A stretch of 61,707 nucleotides of DNA from an uncultured Pelagibacteraceae bacterium (GCA_902581585.1 CACHPB010000007.1:1-61707), one strand, 5' to 3'; positions 50,211-59,973 are shown, counted from the stretch's first letter. Notes: generated by a model not told the origin, from the letters alone. Translations and numbers: made by a program.

Positions 50211-51839
50211 TTAGCTAAGCTCTTTAGCTTGTTTTCTTAATTCAAACTTTTGAATTTTACCCGTTGATGTCTTTGGCAATGGAGCAAATACTACTTTCTT
50301 TGGAAGTTTAAACCCAGCGAGGGTTTCTCTACAAAAAGTAATAATTTCCTCCTCTGTGCTAGATTTCCCTTCTATCAACTCCACAAAGGCACATGGAGTT
50401 TCTCCCCATTTCTCATCAGGCTTTGCAACCACTGCTGCTAGAGATACTGCAGGGTGTTTTGATATTGTATTTTCGATTTCAATAGATGAAATATTTTCTC
50501 CACCAGATATAATAATATCTTTAGACCTATCCTGAATTTTTATGTAACCACTTGGATGAGTCACAGCTAAATCTCCTGAATGAAACCATCCACCTTCCAT
50601 AGATTTTTCTGTTGCCTCTTTATCTTTAAAATAGCCTTTCATTACAACATTACCTCTAATCATTATTTCACCCATAGTTTTACCGTCATGTGGTATTGGT
50701 TTCATTGTTTCTGGATCCATGACAACAACACCCTCTGTGTTTGGATATCTTACACCTTGTCTAGCCTTGATTTCATTTTGATTGTCTTGATCTAATGCAT
50801 CCCACTCGTCATTCCATGCACATTGTAAAATATGACCATAAGTTTCCGTTAAACCATAAACATGCATTACTTCAAATCCAAGTTTTTTCATTTTTTCAAA
50901 AATTATACTAGGGGGAGGAGCGCCTGCAGTTAACACGTAAACTTTTCTTTTTAATTCTTTTTGTTGATCTTTTGGTGCGTTAGCCAACATATTTAAAACA
51001 ATAGGAGCGCCTCCAAAATGAGTCACTTCATATTTATCTATCAACTCAAATATTTTTTTTACATCAATGTTTCTTAAACATATGACTCTTCCATGAATCA
51101 TTGACATTGTCCAAGGATAGCACCATCCATTACAATGAAACATTGGAACTGTGTATAAAAAGTTTAATTTATTAGGCATGTTCCATGCAACAGCACTTCC
51201 GGTTGCCATTAAATATGATCCTCTGTGATGATAAACTACTCCTTTTGGATTCCCTGTTGTTCCTGATGTATATCCTAAAGCAATTGCCTGCCACTCATCT
51301 TTGGGTAATTTCCAAATATAATCCTCATCACCTGTATTTAGAAAATCTTCATATTCCAGAGAACCTATTGCTTTAGAATCTTTTAAATTCGCATCTTTAT
51401 CATCAATATCTATTATTTTAATTTCCTGCTTCACGTCTTCTAAAGCTTTTTTGATTACATCGTGAAATTGTCTATCTACTATTAATACTTTTGCCTCACT
51501 GTGATTTAAGATGTAGCTTATCGTCTTAGAGTCAAGTCTTGTATTAATTGCATTTATTACTGCACCAACCATTGGAATAGAATAATGTGCCTCAAAAATT
51601 TCTGGAGTGTTAAACGCTAAAACAGATACTGTGTCACCAGTTTTAATACCAATCTTATTTAGTGCACTGGCAAACTTCACACATCTTTTATAAACTTCGC
51701 TCCAAGTATATTTTCTACTCTCGTAAACTACAGCCTCATAATTTGGGTAAATATCTTTTGCCCTCTCTAAAAACGATAAAGGCGTTAATGGAACATAATT
51801 AGCATCATTTTTATCCAAATTTGTCTCATAATGGTTCAT
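50211..51839 (-). CDS. dmdB: Methylmercaptopropionate-CoA ligase DmdB
   Basis: A 542-residue AMP-forming acyl-CoA ligase. The phosphate loop is GYTSGTTGNPKGV, with VYGLTETYG, GWFHSGDLAVTHPSGYIKI, SKDIIISGGENISS and the adenylation Lys in KTSTGKIQKF near the C-terminus. Other medium-chain acyl-CoA ligases share these motifs, so the assignment rests on position between dmdC and dmdA. It would activate methylmercaptopropionate, the DmdA product. One base separates it from dmdC. Confidence 0.85.
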   Translation of the reverse strand: MNHYETNLDKNDANYVPLTPLSFLERAKDIYPNYEAVVYESRKYTWSEVYKRCVKFASALNKIGIKTGDTVSVLAFNTPEIFEAHYSIPMVGAVINAINTRLDSKTISYILNHSEAKVLIVDRQFHDVIKKALEDVKQEIKIIDIDDKDANLKDSKAIGSLEYEDFLNTGDEDYIWKLPKDEWQAIALGYTSGTTGNPKGVVYHHRGSYLMATGSAVAWNMPNKLNFLYTVPMFHCNGWCYPWTMSMIHGRVICLRNIDVKKIFELIDKYEVTHFGGAPIVLNMLANAPKDQQKELKRKVYVLTAGAPPPSIIFEKMKKLGFEVMHVYGLTETYGHILQCAWNDEWDALDQDNQNEIKARQGVRYPNTEGVVVMDPETMKPIPHDGKTMGEIMIRGNVVMKGYFKDKEATEKSMEGGWFHSGDLAVTHPSGYIKIQDRSKDIIISGGENISSIEIENTISKHPAVSLAAVVAKPDEKWGETPCAFVELIEGKSSTEEEIITFCRETLAGFKLPKKVVFAPLPKTSTGKIQKFELRKQAKELS

Positions 51840-51840
51840 G

Positions 51841-53604
51841 CTAATTAAATTTATAGTTCATAATATAATTACTTCCAGTTGTAGCAGTAATATAACTACT
51901 TTCTATTCTAGGAAGTACTCTATTGAAGAAAAAGTTTGCGGTTTGAATTTTGTCCTCATAAAAGTCTTTATTGCTATCATATTCCTTAAAAGAAACTTCA
52001 AGCACTTTTAACCATGCATGTCCTGTAGCCACTAAACCTAAAACTTTTAAATAATCATTACATGCTCCACTAGCATCCTCTGGAGAATTTTTGATTTTTT
52101 CTTTCATCCAATCAGTAAATTTGGATAAAATATCTAAATGATAATTAAGTTGTTTTATAAATGGTTCTACTTTTTTGTCTGTGATGTTAATCTCGTCTTT
52201 AACTAGGTTTAAATAATTTTCAATAACATCACCATTTTTATTAATTAGCTTTCTAAAAACTAAGTCAGCCGCCTGAACTGAATTTGTTCCCTCATAAATA
52301 GGCGTAATCCTATTATCCCGATAGAATTGTTCAATACCTTGATCTTTTGTAAATCCATACCCTCCGTGAATTTGCATTGCTTCACTGGTTATCTCCATTG
52401 CATTGTCTGTGAAAAGTGATTTAACAACTGGTGTCATTAATGAAACAAGATCTGAAGCCTCTTGTTTTATTTTTTCATCAGAATGATTCAAACTTACTTC
52501 AATTTGCTGAGACAGCCAGAAACCCAGGGCTCTTTGTCCTTCTATCATAGATTTCATGCTTAAAAGTGATCTTCTTATATCAACATGATCAATAATAAAA
52601 TCTGCCCCATTGTTTGATTTAGAATTAAATGCCTTACCTTGTTTTCTTTCTTTAGCATAAGTAAGAGAATTTTGGTATGCAATTTCTGAAATTCCAAGTC
52701 CCTGTATCCCAACAATTATTCGTTCTAAATTCATCATTGTAAACATAGAGTTTAGACCTTTATTTTTAGGTCCAATCATGTATCCAACAGCATCATCAAA
52801 ATTTAAAACACATGTTGCAGATCCTTTAATCCCCATTTTATTTTCAATTGAGCCTGTTGAAACACCATTTCTTGGTCCAACAGTTCCATCTTTATTTAAA
52901 ACGAATTTGGGAACTAAAAATAAACTAATTCCTTTAGTCCCTGCCGGAGAGTCTGTTGATCGAGCTAACACTAAATGAATAATATTTTCTGTTAAATCTT
53001 GGTCACCTGAGGTTATGAAAATTTTTTGTCCACTTATCTTGTATGTTCCATCTTTTTGATCTACAGCTTTAGTTTTTAACAAACCTAAATCCGTTCCACA
53101 TACTGGTTCTGTAAGACACATTGTACCACTCCATTTCCCCTCTACCATTTTAGGTAAATAAGTATTCTTTATTTCTTCATCTGCATGTCTTAGTAAACAA
53201 TTATATGCCCCAATTGTTAGCTCGCTATAAAGTTTAAATGACAAGCTTGCTGATGAAAGCATTTCATCAAAAAATGTACTGACTGTTTTTGGCATTCCTT
53301 GTCCACCATATTTTGGATCACAAGATAAAGAGATCCATCCATCTTCTATAAATTTTTGGTAAGCCTCTTTGTATCCTGGGGGTGTTCTTACAACCCCATT
53401 TTCAAGAACTGCAGGTGTTTCATCTCCACTTTTTGCAAGAGGTAAAATTAAGTTTTGAGTTATTTTAGCTGCTTCATCCAAAATATCTTTTACTAATTCT
53501 GAGTTAACTTCCTTGTATTTTTCAATCTCATTATATTTTTTATTGTTTCTCAATTTATCAAAGAGAAACATCATATCTTCTATAGGTGCATTATAAGTTG
53601 GCAT
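51841..53604 (-). CDS. dmdC: Methylmercaptopropionyl-CoA dehydrogenase DmdC
   Basis: A 587-residue FAD acyl-CoA dehydrogenase of the long form found in DmdC proteins. It has MCLTEPVCGTDLGLLKTKA, FITSGDQDLTENIIHLVLAR, MQIHGGYGFTKDQGIEQFYRD and the base-containing PIYEGTNSVQAADL. It should form methylthioacryloyl-CoA for the third demethylation step. The hydratase DmdD is not adjacent. It begins the dmd series, 26 bases after leuB. Confidence 0.87.
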   Translation of the reverse strand: MPTYNAPIEDMMFLFDKLRNNKKYNEIEKYKEVNSELVKDILDEAAKITQNLILPLAKSGDETPAVLENGVVRTPPGYKEAYQKFIEDGWISLSCDPKYGGQGMPKTVSTFFDEMLSSASLSFKLYSELTIGAYNCLLRHADEEIKNTYLPKMVEGKWSGTMCLTEPVCGTDLGLLKTKAVDQKDGTYKISGQKIFITSGDQDLTENIIHLVLARSTDSPAGTKGISLFLVPKFVLNKDGTVGPRNGVSTGSIENKMGIKGSATCVLNFDDAVGYMIGPKNKGLNSMFTMMNLERIIVGIQGLGISEIAYQNSLTYAKERKQGKAFNSKSNNGADFIIDHVDIRRSLLSMKSMIEGQRALGFWLSQQIEVSLNHSDEKIKQEASDLVSLMTPVVKSLFTDNAMEITSEAMQIHGGYGFTKDQGIEQFYRDNRITPIYEGTNSVQAADLVFRKLINKNGDVIENYLNLVKDEINITDKKVEPFIKQLNYHLDILSKFTDWMKEKIKNSPEDASGACNDYLKVLGLVATGHAWLKVLEVSFKEYDSNKDFYEDKIQTANFFFNRVLPRIESSYITATTGSNYIMNYKFN

Positions 53605-53630
53605 AAGTATACTTTAGAATAAATGTTAAA

Positions 53631-54737
53631 TTATTGCAATTTTGAAATTATCGCATCACCCATTACTGATGTAGATACCTCTTTCATTCCTTTGGAAATA
53701 ATATCTTTAGTTCTAAGACCTTCGTCTAGAACATCTTGAACAGCTTTTTCCAAACTATCTGCTTCTTTATCAAGGTCTAAGGAATATCTCAAAGCCATAG
53801 CAAAGCTTAAAATTGTAGCAATTGGGTTCGCTATACCTTGTCCAGCTATGTCTGGTGCAGATCCATGAACTGGCTCATATAGTGATCGCATATTCCCATT
53901 TTTATCTTTTGCTCCTAAAGAGGCTGAAGGTAAAAGTCCTAGAGAACCAGTAAGCATTGCTGCTTCATCAGATAACATATCACCAAAAAGGTTATCGGTA
54001 ACAATCACGTCAAATTGTTTTGGATTTCTTACTAATTGCATTGCACAATTGTCAGCAAGCATATGATTCAATTCAACATCGCTATATTCTTTTTCATGAA
54101 TTGATTGAACTTCTTCTTTCCATAATTGGCCAGCTTCCATTACATTTGATTTTTCACAAGAAGTAACTTTATTATTTCTTTTTCTTGCTAGATCAAATGC
54201 AACTCTAGCTACTCTCTGAATTTCACTTGAGGTGTAAACATGTGTATTTATTCCTTTTCTTTCACCATTATCTATAGGCTTAATTCCTCTTGGTTCACCG
54301 AAATATATTCCTCCAGTTAGTTCTCTTACGAAAAGTAAGTCTAAATCAGAAACAAGCTCAGGTTTTAAACTTGATGCATCAACAAGTTGTTTAAAACATA
54401 TTGCAGGTCTAAGATTTGCAAATAACTTTAATTCTTTTCTTAATTTTAAAAGTGCTCTCTCTGGTTTTTTAGAAAAGTCAAGATTATCCCACTTCGGTCC
54501 ACCTACTGCACCTAAAATAACTGCTGCACTTTCTTGTGCTTTATAAAAAGCCTCGTCAGTTATTGGTGAACCATGCTTATCATAAGCAGCTCCACCAACT
54601 AGGTCTTTGTCTATTTCAAAATCTAAAGATTTTTTTGAGTTGAACCATTCAATTATCTTTTCAACCTCGGCCATAACTTCCGGACCAATACCATCACCAG
54701 GCAACAGTAGTATTTTTCTCTTTTTAATTTTAATCAC
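53631..54737 (-). CDS. leuB: 3-Isopropylmalate dehydrogenase
   Basis: A 368-residue NAD-dependent decarboxylating dehydrogenase for leucine synthesis. It begins with [15 protein letters not shown], has the substrate Args in [33 protein letters not shown], and metal ligands in [15 protein letters not shown]. The [14 protein letters not shown] block binds the cofactor. Its start overlaps the leuD end by eight bases, making leuC-leuD-leuB one unit. Confidence 0.97.
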   Translation of the reverse strand: MIKIKKRKILLLPGDGIGPEVMAEVEKIIEWFNSKKSLDFEIDKDLVGGAAYDKHGSPITDEAFYKAQESAAVILGAVGGPKWDNLDFSKKPERALLKLRKELKLFANLRPAICFKQLVDASSLKPELVSDLDLLFVRELTGGIYFGEPRGIKPIDNGERKGINTHVYTSSEIQRVARVAFDLARKRNNKVTSCEKSNVMEAGQLWKEEVQSIHEKEYSDVELNHMLADNCAMQLVRNPKQFDVIVTDNLFGDMLSDEAAMLTGSLGLLPSASLGAKDKNGNMRSLYEPVHGSAPDIAGQGIANPIATILSFAMALRYSLDLDKEADSLEKAVQDVLDEGLRTKDIISKGMKEVSTSVMGDAIISKLQ

Positions 54738-55335
54738 TAAAAATCCAAGGCTTTGATGTTTTTATTTTATTTTCGTAGGAAATTATTTTGTCTGACTTTT
54801 CTAATGATAATGCAATATCATCGAGTCCCTCTATCAAACATTTTTTCTTAAATTGATCTATTTCAAATTTGATCTCTTTATTTCCAAAATTTATTGTTTG
54901 TTCAGGCAAATTTACAGAAATTTCCTCTTTTCTTTTTGAATATTCTGAGATCTCTTTAATTTGGTCTTCTGAAATTGTAATCGGCAAGATACCATTTTTA
55001 AAACAGTTATTGTAAAATATGTCTGCATAACTTGAACTTATCACACAAGTAATTCCAAAATCTAACAAAGCCCAAGGTGCGTGTTCTCTTGAAGATCCGC
55101 ATCCAAAATTTTTTCCTGCTATTAAAATTTTTGAATTATCGTAAGGACTATTATTTAAAATAAAATCATTAATTTCTTTACCACTTTGGTCATATCTCAT
55201 TTCAAAGAATAAGTTTTTTCCTAATCCTGTTCTTTTAATAGTTTTTAAAAACTGTTTGGGAATTATCATATCGGTATCTATATTTACGATAGGAAGATAA
55301 GCAGGAATACTTTTGATTGAACTAAATTTTTTCAT
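54730..55335 (-). CDS. leuD: 3-Isopropylmalate dehydratase small subunit
   Basis: A 201-residue swivelling domain of isopropylmalate isomerase. It has [37 protein letters not shown] and [19 protein letters not shown], all classic for LeuD. It combines with LeuC to isomerise 2- to 3-isopropylmalate. It directly abuts leuC. Confidence 0.97.
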   Translation of the reverse strand: MKKFSSIKSIPAYLPIVNIDTDMIIPKQFLKTIKRTGLGKNLFFEMRYDQSGKEINDFILNNSPYDNSKILIAGKNFGCGSSREHAPWALLDFGITCVISSSYADIFYNNCFKNGILPITISEDQIKEISEYSKRKEEISVNLPEQTINFGNKEIKFEIDQFKKKCLIEGLDDIALSLEKSDKIISYENKIKTSKPWIFSD

Positions 55336-56739
55336 TTAATATTGGTACTTTCTTACATCATCTAAATTCCCAGATATTGCAGCTGCTGCAGCCATTGCAG
55401 GGCTAACTAAATGTGTTCTACCACCTCTTCCTTGTCTTCCCTCAAAATTTCTGTTTGATGTCGACGCACATCTTTCCTCTGGCTTAAGTTTATCTGCATT
55501 CATAGCTAAACACATTGAACAGCCTGGTTCTCTCCATTCAAAACCTGATTGTAAAAATATTTTGTCTAAACCCTCTTGTTCAGCTTGCTCCTTAACTAAT
55601 CCAGATCCAGGAACGATCATTGCATGCACATGATTGGCAATTTTTTTATCTTTAAGAATTTTAGCTGCTTCTCTAATATCTTCTATTCTTCCATTAGTGC
55701 AGCTTCCAATAAAAACTTTATCTATCTTAATATCTTGGATTTTTGTATTTGGTTTTAAACCCATATAATTTAATGATCTGTTAATTGAATTTTTTCTATC
55801 TGGATCAGTTTCGTTTTCAGGACTCGGAACTTTACCATCTATTTCCACCACATCTTGTGGAGATGTTCCCCAGGTTACCATTGGTTTTATTTGAGAACCA
55901 TCTAATGTTAACTCTTTGTCAAAGTTTGCGTCTTTATCAGACTTCAAAGTGTGCCAATATTCTAAGGCTTGATCCCAGTTTTCTCCCTTTGGTGACATTG
56001 GTTTTCCTTTTAAATACTTAAATATTTTCTCATCTGGTTGTATAAGTCCTGCTCTAGCACCACCTTCAATAGTCATATTACAGATTGTCATTCTCTGCTC
56101 AACACTTAGATCAGAAATAAGATTTCCTGCATACTCAATTACGTAACCTGTGCCTCCTGCAGTACCTATTTTTCCAATGATTTGTAAAATTACATCTTTT
56201 GATGTTACCCCAATAGGTAACGACCCATTAACACTTATCCTAAAATTTTTTGATTTCTTTTGAACTAAAGTTTGTGTTGCTAAAACATGTTCTACTTCAG
56301 ACGTTCCAATTCCAAATGCTAAAGCTCCAAATGCGCCATGTGTTGCGGTATGACTATCACCGCAAACAATAATATTACCAGGTTGTGTAAATCCTTGCTC
56401 TGGCCCAATGATATGAACAATGCCTTGTCGTTTGTCATCCATTCCGAATAACTCTACTCCAAATTCTTTACAATTCTTATTCAAAGTTTCAACTTGAATT
56501 CTTGAGTCTTCATCAGCAATTCCCTTTGATCTGTCAGTAGTAGGAACATTGTGATCTGCAACAGCAAGTGTTAATTTTGGATGTCTGACTTTTCTGTTAG
56601 AATTTCTTAATCCCTCAAATGCCTGAGGGCTGGTCACCTCATGAATTAAATGTCTATCTACAAACAATAAAGATGTTCCATCTGGTTGTTCATCAACTAG
56701 GTGATCATTCCAAATTTTATCGTAAGTTGTAAGAGACAT
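55336..56739 (-). CDS. leuC: 3-Isopropylmalate dehydratase large subunit
   Basis: A 467-residue aconitase-family enzyme. The [4Fe-4S] cluster cysteines lie in IGSCTNGR and [11 protein letters not shown]. It shows [20 protein letters not shown] and [21 protein letters not shown]. It starts [21 protein letters not shown] (first residues [10 protein letters not shown]) as expected. It lies 11 bases after rplS, so the leucine operon may be read through from the ribosomal genes. Confidence 0.97.
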   Translation of the reverse strand: MSLTTYDKIWNDHLVDEQPDGTSLLFVDRHLIHEVTSPQAFEGLRNSNRKVRHPKLTLAVADHNVPTTDRSKGIADEDSRIQVETLNKNCKEFGVELFGMDDKRQGIVHIIGPEQGFTQPGNIIVCGDSHTATHGAFGALAFGIGTSEVEHVLATQTLVQKKSKNFRISVNGSLPIGVTSKDVILQIIGKIGTAGGTGYVIEYAGNLISDLSVEQRMTICNMTIEGGARAGLIQPDEKIFKYLKGKPMSPKGENWDQALEYWHTLKSDKDANFDKELTLDGSQIKPMVTWGTSPQDVVEIDGKVPSPENETDPDRKNSINRSLNYMGLKPNTKIQDIKIDKVFIGSCTNGRIEDIREAAKILKDKKIANHVHAMIVPGSGLVKEQAEQEGLDKIFLQSGFEWREPGCSMCLAMNADKLKPEERCASTSNRNFEGRQGRGGRTHLVSPAMAAAAAISGNLDDVRKYQY

Positions 56740-56750
56740 TTAGAAAAAAA

Positions 56751-57281
56751 TTATTTTTTCTGATCTTGATTATCTTTCGTTTCTTCTTTTTTAGCAGGCT
56801 CTACTTTTGGAGCTTCTGCTTTGGCTTCTTCTTTTGGAGCTTCAGTTTGAGGCTCTGCTGAAGGCATTACATTTTCTTCAGTGACTTCATTAATTTTAGT
56901 TTCTAAATCAATACCAATAGTTTTCTTAATTTTTTCAGCTATTCTTGCAGATTTACCTGTTCTATCTCTTAAGTAGTATAGTTTTGCTCTTCTTACTTTA
57001 CCTGATCTAACAACTTTAATTGTATCAACAATTGGGCTGTACAATGCAAAAGTTCTTTCCACTCCTTCACCAAATGAAATTTTTCTAACCGTAAATGAAG
57101 AGTTTATATCTCTACTTTTTTTTGCAATACAGACACCTTCAAAATACTGAATTCTGTCTCTTTTACCCTCGGTTATTCTAACTCCAACTTTAACTATATC
57201 CCCTGGAAAAAAGTCTGGATGTTTTCTCTCTGCAATAATTTTATTTAAATTTGATCTGTTAATTTCTTCTATATTTTTCAT
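56751..57281 (-). CDS. rplS: 50S ribosomal protein L19 with extended tail
   Basis: A 176-residue L19. The normal core (about 1-120) includes [51 protein letters not shown] and [19 protein letters not shown]. About 50 residues of Ala/Glu/Lys/Pro-rich sequence follow ([20 protein letters not shown] in part), which ordinary L19 lacks. The tail shares a near-identical repeat with the S16 tail in the same cluster. One base separates it from trmD. Confidence 0.96.
   Translation of the reverse strand: MKNIEEINRSNLNKIIAERKHPDFFPGDIVKVGVRITEGKRDRIQYFEGVCIAKKSRDINSSFTVRKISFGEGVERTFALYSPIVDTIKVVRSGKVRRAKLYYLRDRTGKSARIAEKIKKTIGIDLETKINEVTEENVMPSAEPQTEAPKEEAKAEAPKVEPAKKEETKDNQDQKK
56805..56843 (-). repeat. 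Copy in rplS of a 39-base repeat shared with rpsP
   Basis: This stretch of the rplS tail matches 58002-58040 in rpsP at 38 of 39 bases, the single difference being at 56824. Both encode the same Glu/Ala/Pro/Lys motif, in the same frame. The identity at DNA level, including silent positions, suggests sequence exchange or recent copying between the two tails. Confidence 0.7.
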
Positions 57282-57282
57282 T

Positions 57283-57966
57283 TTAACTTTTCTTATATTT
57301 TTGCCATAAATCTGGTCTTCGGTCGCGTGTTATAGCCTCAGATTGAGATAAACGCCAGTCTTTAATTTTGGCGTGATCGCCTGAAATTAGCACATTTGGG
57401 ACCTTTTTTTCCTCCCAAATTTGAGGTTTTGTAAATTGAGGATACTCTAGAAGACCATTTTCAAAACTTTCATCTCTTGATGAATTTAGATTGCCTAAAA
57501 TTCCTGGAATAAATCTAAGGATAGAGTCAATTACGACAAAAGCAGCAACTTCACCTCCTGACAATATAAAATCACCAATACTAATTTCCTCAATATTTCT
57601 GCTTTCTAGTATTCTTTCATCTACACCTTCGAAGTGACCACAAATTAAATTAATTGAATTTTCATTAGAAAATTCTCTTGCAAGTTTTGAGTTAAATACT
57701 TTCCCTCTAGGACTCAAATAAATCGTTTTTTCTCCACTTTTAACATTCGCATCTAATGAGCTTGCCAAAACATCTGCTTTCATTATCATTCCATTTCCGC
57801 CGCCATATGGAGTGTCATCAACAGTTTTATGTTTGTCCAAAGCATAGTCCCTTATATTTATAATTTCTAAATTCCATTCTTTTCCCTTAGACTTGCCAAA
57901 AAGACCTTTATCGAGATAACCAGGAAAATAATCTGGATACAAAGTAAATACTCTGGATAAAAACAT
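57283..57966 (-). CDS. trmD: tRNA (guanine37-N1)-methyltransferase
   Basis: A 227-residue SPOUT methyltransferase that makes m1G37 in tRNAs and prevents frameshifting. The trefoil-knot region contains [14 protein letters not shown] and [22 protein letters not shown], and [13 protein letters not shown] precedes it. The end [17 protein letters not shown] is standard. It starts five bases after the rpsP stop, where rimM would be expected in most bacteria. Confidence 0.96.
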   Translation of the reverse strand: MFLSRVFTLYPDYFPGYLDKGLFGKSKGKEWNLEIINIRDYALDKHKTVDDTPYGGGNGMIMKADVLASSLDANVKSGEKTIYLSPRGKVFNSKLAREFSNENSINLICGHFEGVDERILESRNIEEISIGDFILSGGEVAAFVVIDSILRFIPGILGNLNSSRDESFENGLLEYPQFTKPQIWEEKKVPNVLISGDHAKIKDWRLSQSEAITRDRRPDLWQKYKKS

Positions 57967-57971
57967 TTATT

Positions 57972-58442
57972 TTATTTAGCCTCTTCTTTTGAAGCTTCTT
58001 CTTTTGGAGCTTCTGCTTTTGCTTCTTCTTTTGGAGCTTCTGCTTTTGCTTCTGCTTTTGGAGCTTCTGCTTTTGCTTCTGCTTTTGGAGCTTCTGCTTT
58101 TGGAGCCTCTGCTTTAGCTTCACCTCCCTCTTCAGTTTTCTTTCTATCTTTTTTTGGAATCGCTTTTTGAGGATTATTGCCTTTTGATGGCATTGGCATT
58201 ATTTCATTTTCTCCCAACAATCTTGCAACTCTAGTAGTTGGTTGAGCACCTTGACCTAACCAATACTTAACTCTTTCAACATCTAAACCCATTCTCTCTT
58301 TTTTTTCTTTTGGAATTAGGGGATTAAAAAAACCTAATTTTTCAATAAATCTTCCATCTCTTGGAAACCTGCTATCAGCAACTACTATTTTATATACGGG
58401 TCTCTTCTTAGTACCTCCCATTGATAAACGCATTTTTAACAT
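57972..58442 (-). CDS. rpsP: 30S ribosomal protein S16 with repetitive tail
   Basis: A 156-residue S16. The core (about 1-85) has [40 protein letters not shown] and [12 protein letters not shown]. The following ~70 residues are not part of ordinary S16, which is 80-90 residues. After a basic linker they become an Ala/Glu/Lys/Pro repeat built from AEAPK and AEAK units. An AGGAG ribosome site lies right before the ATG. The gene sits 12 bases after ffh. Confidence 0.96.
   Translation of the reverse strand: MLKMRLSMGGTKKRPVYKIVVADSRFPRDGRFIEKLGFFNPLIPKEKKERMGLDVERVKYWLGQGAQPTTRVARLLGENEIMPMPSKGNNPQKAIPKKDRKKTEEGGEAKAEAPKAEAPKAEAKAEAPKAEAKAEAPKEEAKAEAPKEEASKEEAK
57975..58115 (-). repeat. Tandem repeat encoding the S16 tail
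   Basis: About 140 bases of imperfect tandem repeat on the minus strand encode the last 47 residues of S16, with units such as [10 protein letters not shown] and KEEAK. The pattern favours length change by slippage or recombination. It also creates long spurious open frames on overlapping frames. Confidence 0.8.
58002..58040 (-). repeat. Copy in rpsP of the 39-base repeat shared with rplS
   Basis: The partner of 56805-56843, differing at one base. It lies inside the S16 tail repeat, about 1.2 kb from the rplS copy and in the same orientation. Confidence 0.7.
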
Positions 58443-58454
58443 TTTTTCTCCTAT

Positions 58455-59813
58455 TTATTTTAATTGATTAAAAAGTTCTGGAGGTATGCCTTTATCCGCC
58501 ATCCCTTTCATATTTCCTTTTGACATTTTTTTCATCATCTCTGACATCATTTTAAATTGCTTAAGCAATTTATTGATAGTGGCCACGTCTGTACCTGAGC
58601 CATTAGCAATTCTTTTTTTTCTGGAACCATCTATTATCTTTGGATTTTCTCGTTCTTTTTTAGTCATTGATAATATTACAGCCTCATTTTGGGTAATTAT
58701 CTTTTCATCGACTCCAGCTTGATCCATTTGGGATTTAACTTTTGAAACACCAGGTAAAAAAGACATTATACCTTCAATACCACCCATTTTTTTCATCTGT
58801 CTTAGTTGAGTAAGATAATCCTCTAAAGAAAACTGACCCTTTTTAAGTTTTTCCTCTGTTTTTTTCAATTTTTCTTCATCAAGATCTTCAGCAGCTTTTT
58901 CTACTAAAGAAACAATATCTCCCATGCCTAAAATTCGATTTGCAATTCTATCTGGATGGAAAACTTCAAAATTTTCTATCTTTTCACCAACCCCTAAAAA
59001 CTTAATAGGTACATCTGCAACATACTTCATGCTTAGTGCTGCTCCACCTCTACCATCACCATCTGATCTTGTAAGAATGATACCTGTAAGATTTACTGTA
59101 CTTTTAAATTCTTTTGCTACATTTGCAGCAACTTGACCTGTAAGAGAGTCTGCAACAAGTATTATCTCTGATGGATTTATAATGCCTTCAATTTGTTTAA
59201 TCTCACTCATCATTTGTAAATCAATTTGTGTTCTACCAGCTGTATCAAATAAAATTACATCTGCTCCATTAAGATTAGCTGCACTAATTGCTCTTCTGCA
59301 AATATCTGCAGGTAACTGATCTTTAATAATTGGAAGTGTGATTATATTGTTTTGTTCACCAAGGAGTTTTAATTGCTCTTGTGCAGCAGGTCTGTAAACG
59401 TCTAAACTCGCCATCATCACTTTTTTCTTTTTATTAGTCTCTAAAAATCTTGCAAGTTTAGCTGTCGTAGTTGTTTTTCCAGATCCCTGTAATCCAACTA
59501 ACATTATTGGAACAGGTGGAACTGCATTTAATTCAATATCAGAATTTTTATCCCCTAGGAAAGAAATTAACTCGTCGTTAACAACTTTAACTACCATCTG
59601 TCCAGGTGAAGTTGATCTGATAATTTCCTGACCTAGAGCTTTAGGTTTAACTCTATTTATAAATTCTTTTACAACTTCTAAAGATACATCCGCCTCTAAA
59701 AGAGCAAGCCTTATTTCTCTTAAACCTTCATCTACTTGCTTTTCATCAAGTGAAGGGGCTTTTTTTAATGAAGAAAATATTTCTTCAAATTTATTTGTTA
59801 AGTTTTCAAACAT
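58455..59813 (-). CDS. ffh: Signal recognition particle protein Ffh
   Basis: A 452-residue SRP54 GTPase that binds signal sequences and delivers ribosomes to FtsY. The NG domain has GLQGSGKTTTTAKLA, DVYRPAAQEQL, DTAGRTQIDLQMM, LTRSDGDGRGGAAL and GVGEKIENFEVFHPDR. The Met-rich M domain (MSEMMKKMSKGNMKGMADKG, shown in part) binds SRP RNA. The start is ATG 59813 (MFENLTNKF); an in-frame GTG eight codons upstream lies inside the leader hairpin and is rejected. It is preceded by a structured RNA leader. Confidence 0.97.
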   Translation of the reverse strand: MFENLTNKFEEIFSSLKKAPSLDEKQVDEGLREIRLALLEADVSLEVVKEFINRVKPKALGQEIIRSTSPGQMVVKVVNDELISFLGDKNSDIELNAVPPVPIMLVGLQGSGKTTTTAKLARFLETNKKKKVMMASLDVYRPAAQEQLKLLGEQNNIITLPIIKDQLPADICRRAISAANLNGADVILFDTAGRTQIDLQMMSEIKQIEGIINPSEIILVADSLTGQVAANVAKEFKSTVNLTGIILTRSDGDGRGGAALSMKYVADVPIKFLGVGEKIENFEVFHPDRIANRILGMGDIVSLVEKAAEDLDEEKLKKTEEKLKKGQFSLEDYLTQLRQMKKMGGIEGIMSFLPGVSKVKSQMDQAGVDEKIITQNEAVILSMTKKERENPKIIDGSRKKRIANGSGTDVATINKLLKQFKMMSEMMKKMSKGNMKGMADKGIPPELFNQLK

Positions 59814-59935
59814 AGTTCCATCCAGCAAGTATCGCACCAGTGGGCGAACTCTCGCTGACTGGTGTCGATCTCTTTGTTACCAAAGACACCGCAAATTGCT
59901 GTATTTTGCGGAAACGGCGATAAACTATAATAGAG
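59814..59935 (-). promoter_or_regulatory. Structured RNA leader of ffh (ffh motif candidate)
   Basis: This 120-base leader is much richer in G and C than its surroundings. Nearest the start codon is a hairpin at 59831-59869: ATCG/CGAT and CACCAGT/ACTGGTG stems with a one-base bulge, plus an inner GCGA/TCGC stem. Next is TCTTTG/CAAAGA at 59871-59886 with a four-base loop. Third is CCGCAAA/TTTGCGG at 59889-59911. A cis-regulatory 'ffh' RNA motif has been reported upstream of ffh in Pelagibacter, and this fits its position. GGTGTC (59861-59866) can also pair with GACACC (59885-59890), excluding the first hairpin. A poor promoter (TGTCAA at 59944-59949, ACTATA at 59924-59929 on the plus strand) may lie upstream. 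Confidence 0.75.
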
Positions 59936-59973
59936 GTTCAAAATGTCAATAAATAAGTTAAATACTGAAGTAT

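Noticed and set aside
57908..58123. Lys/Gln-rich open frame on the minus strand
   Set aside because: It is an out-of-frame shadow of the repetitive rpsP tail; the regular KQK pattern comes from the DNA repeat.
59814..59837. Extended ffh start at an upstream GTG
   Set aside because: It would add eight residues encoded inside the leader hairpin. Ffh proteins begin at the MFENLTNKF-type segment.
59814..59935. Possible SRP 4.5S RNA gene (ffs) next to ffh
   Set aside because: The conserved domain IV (a GGAA tetraloop stem with the asymmetric A-rich loop) is not present on either strand. The hairpins fit a cis-acting leader better.
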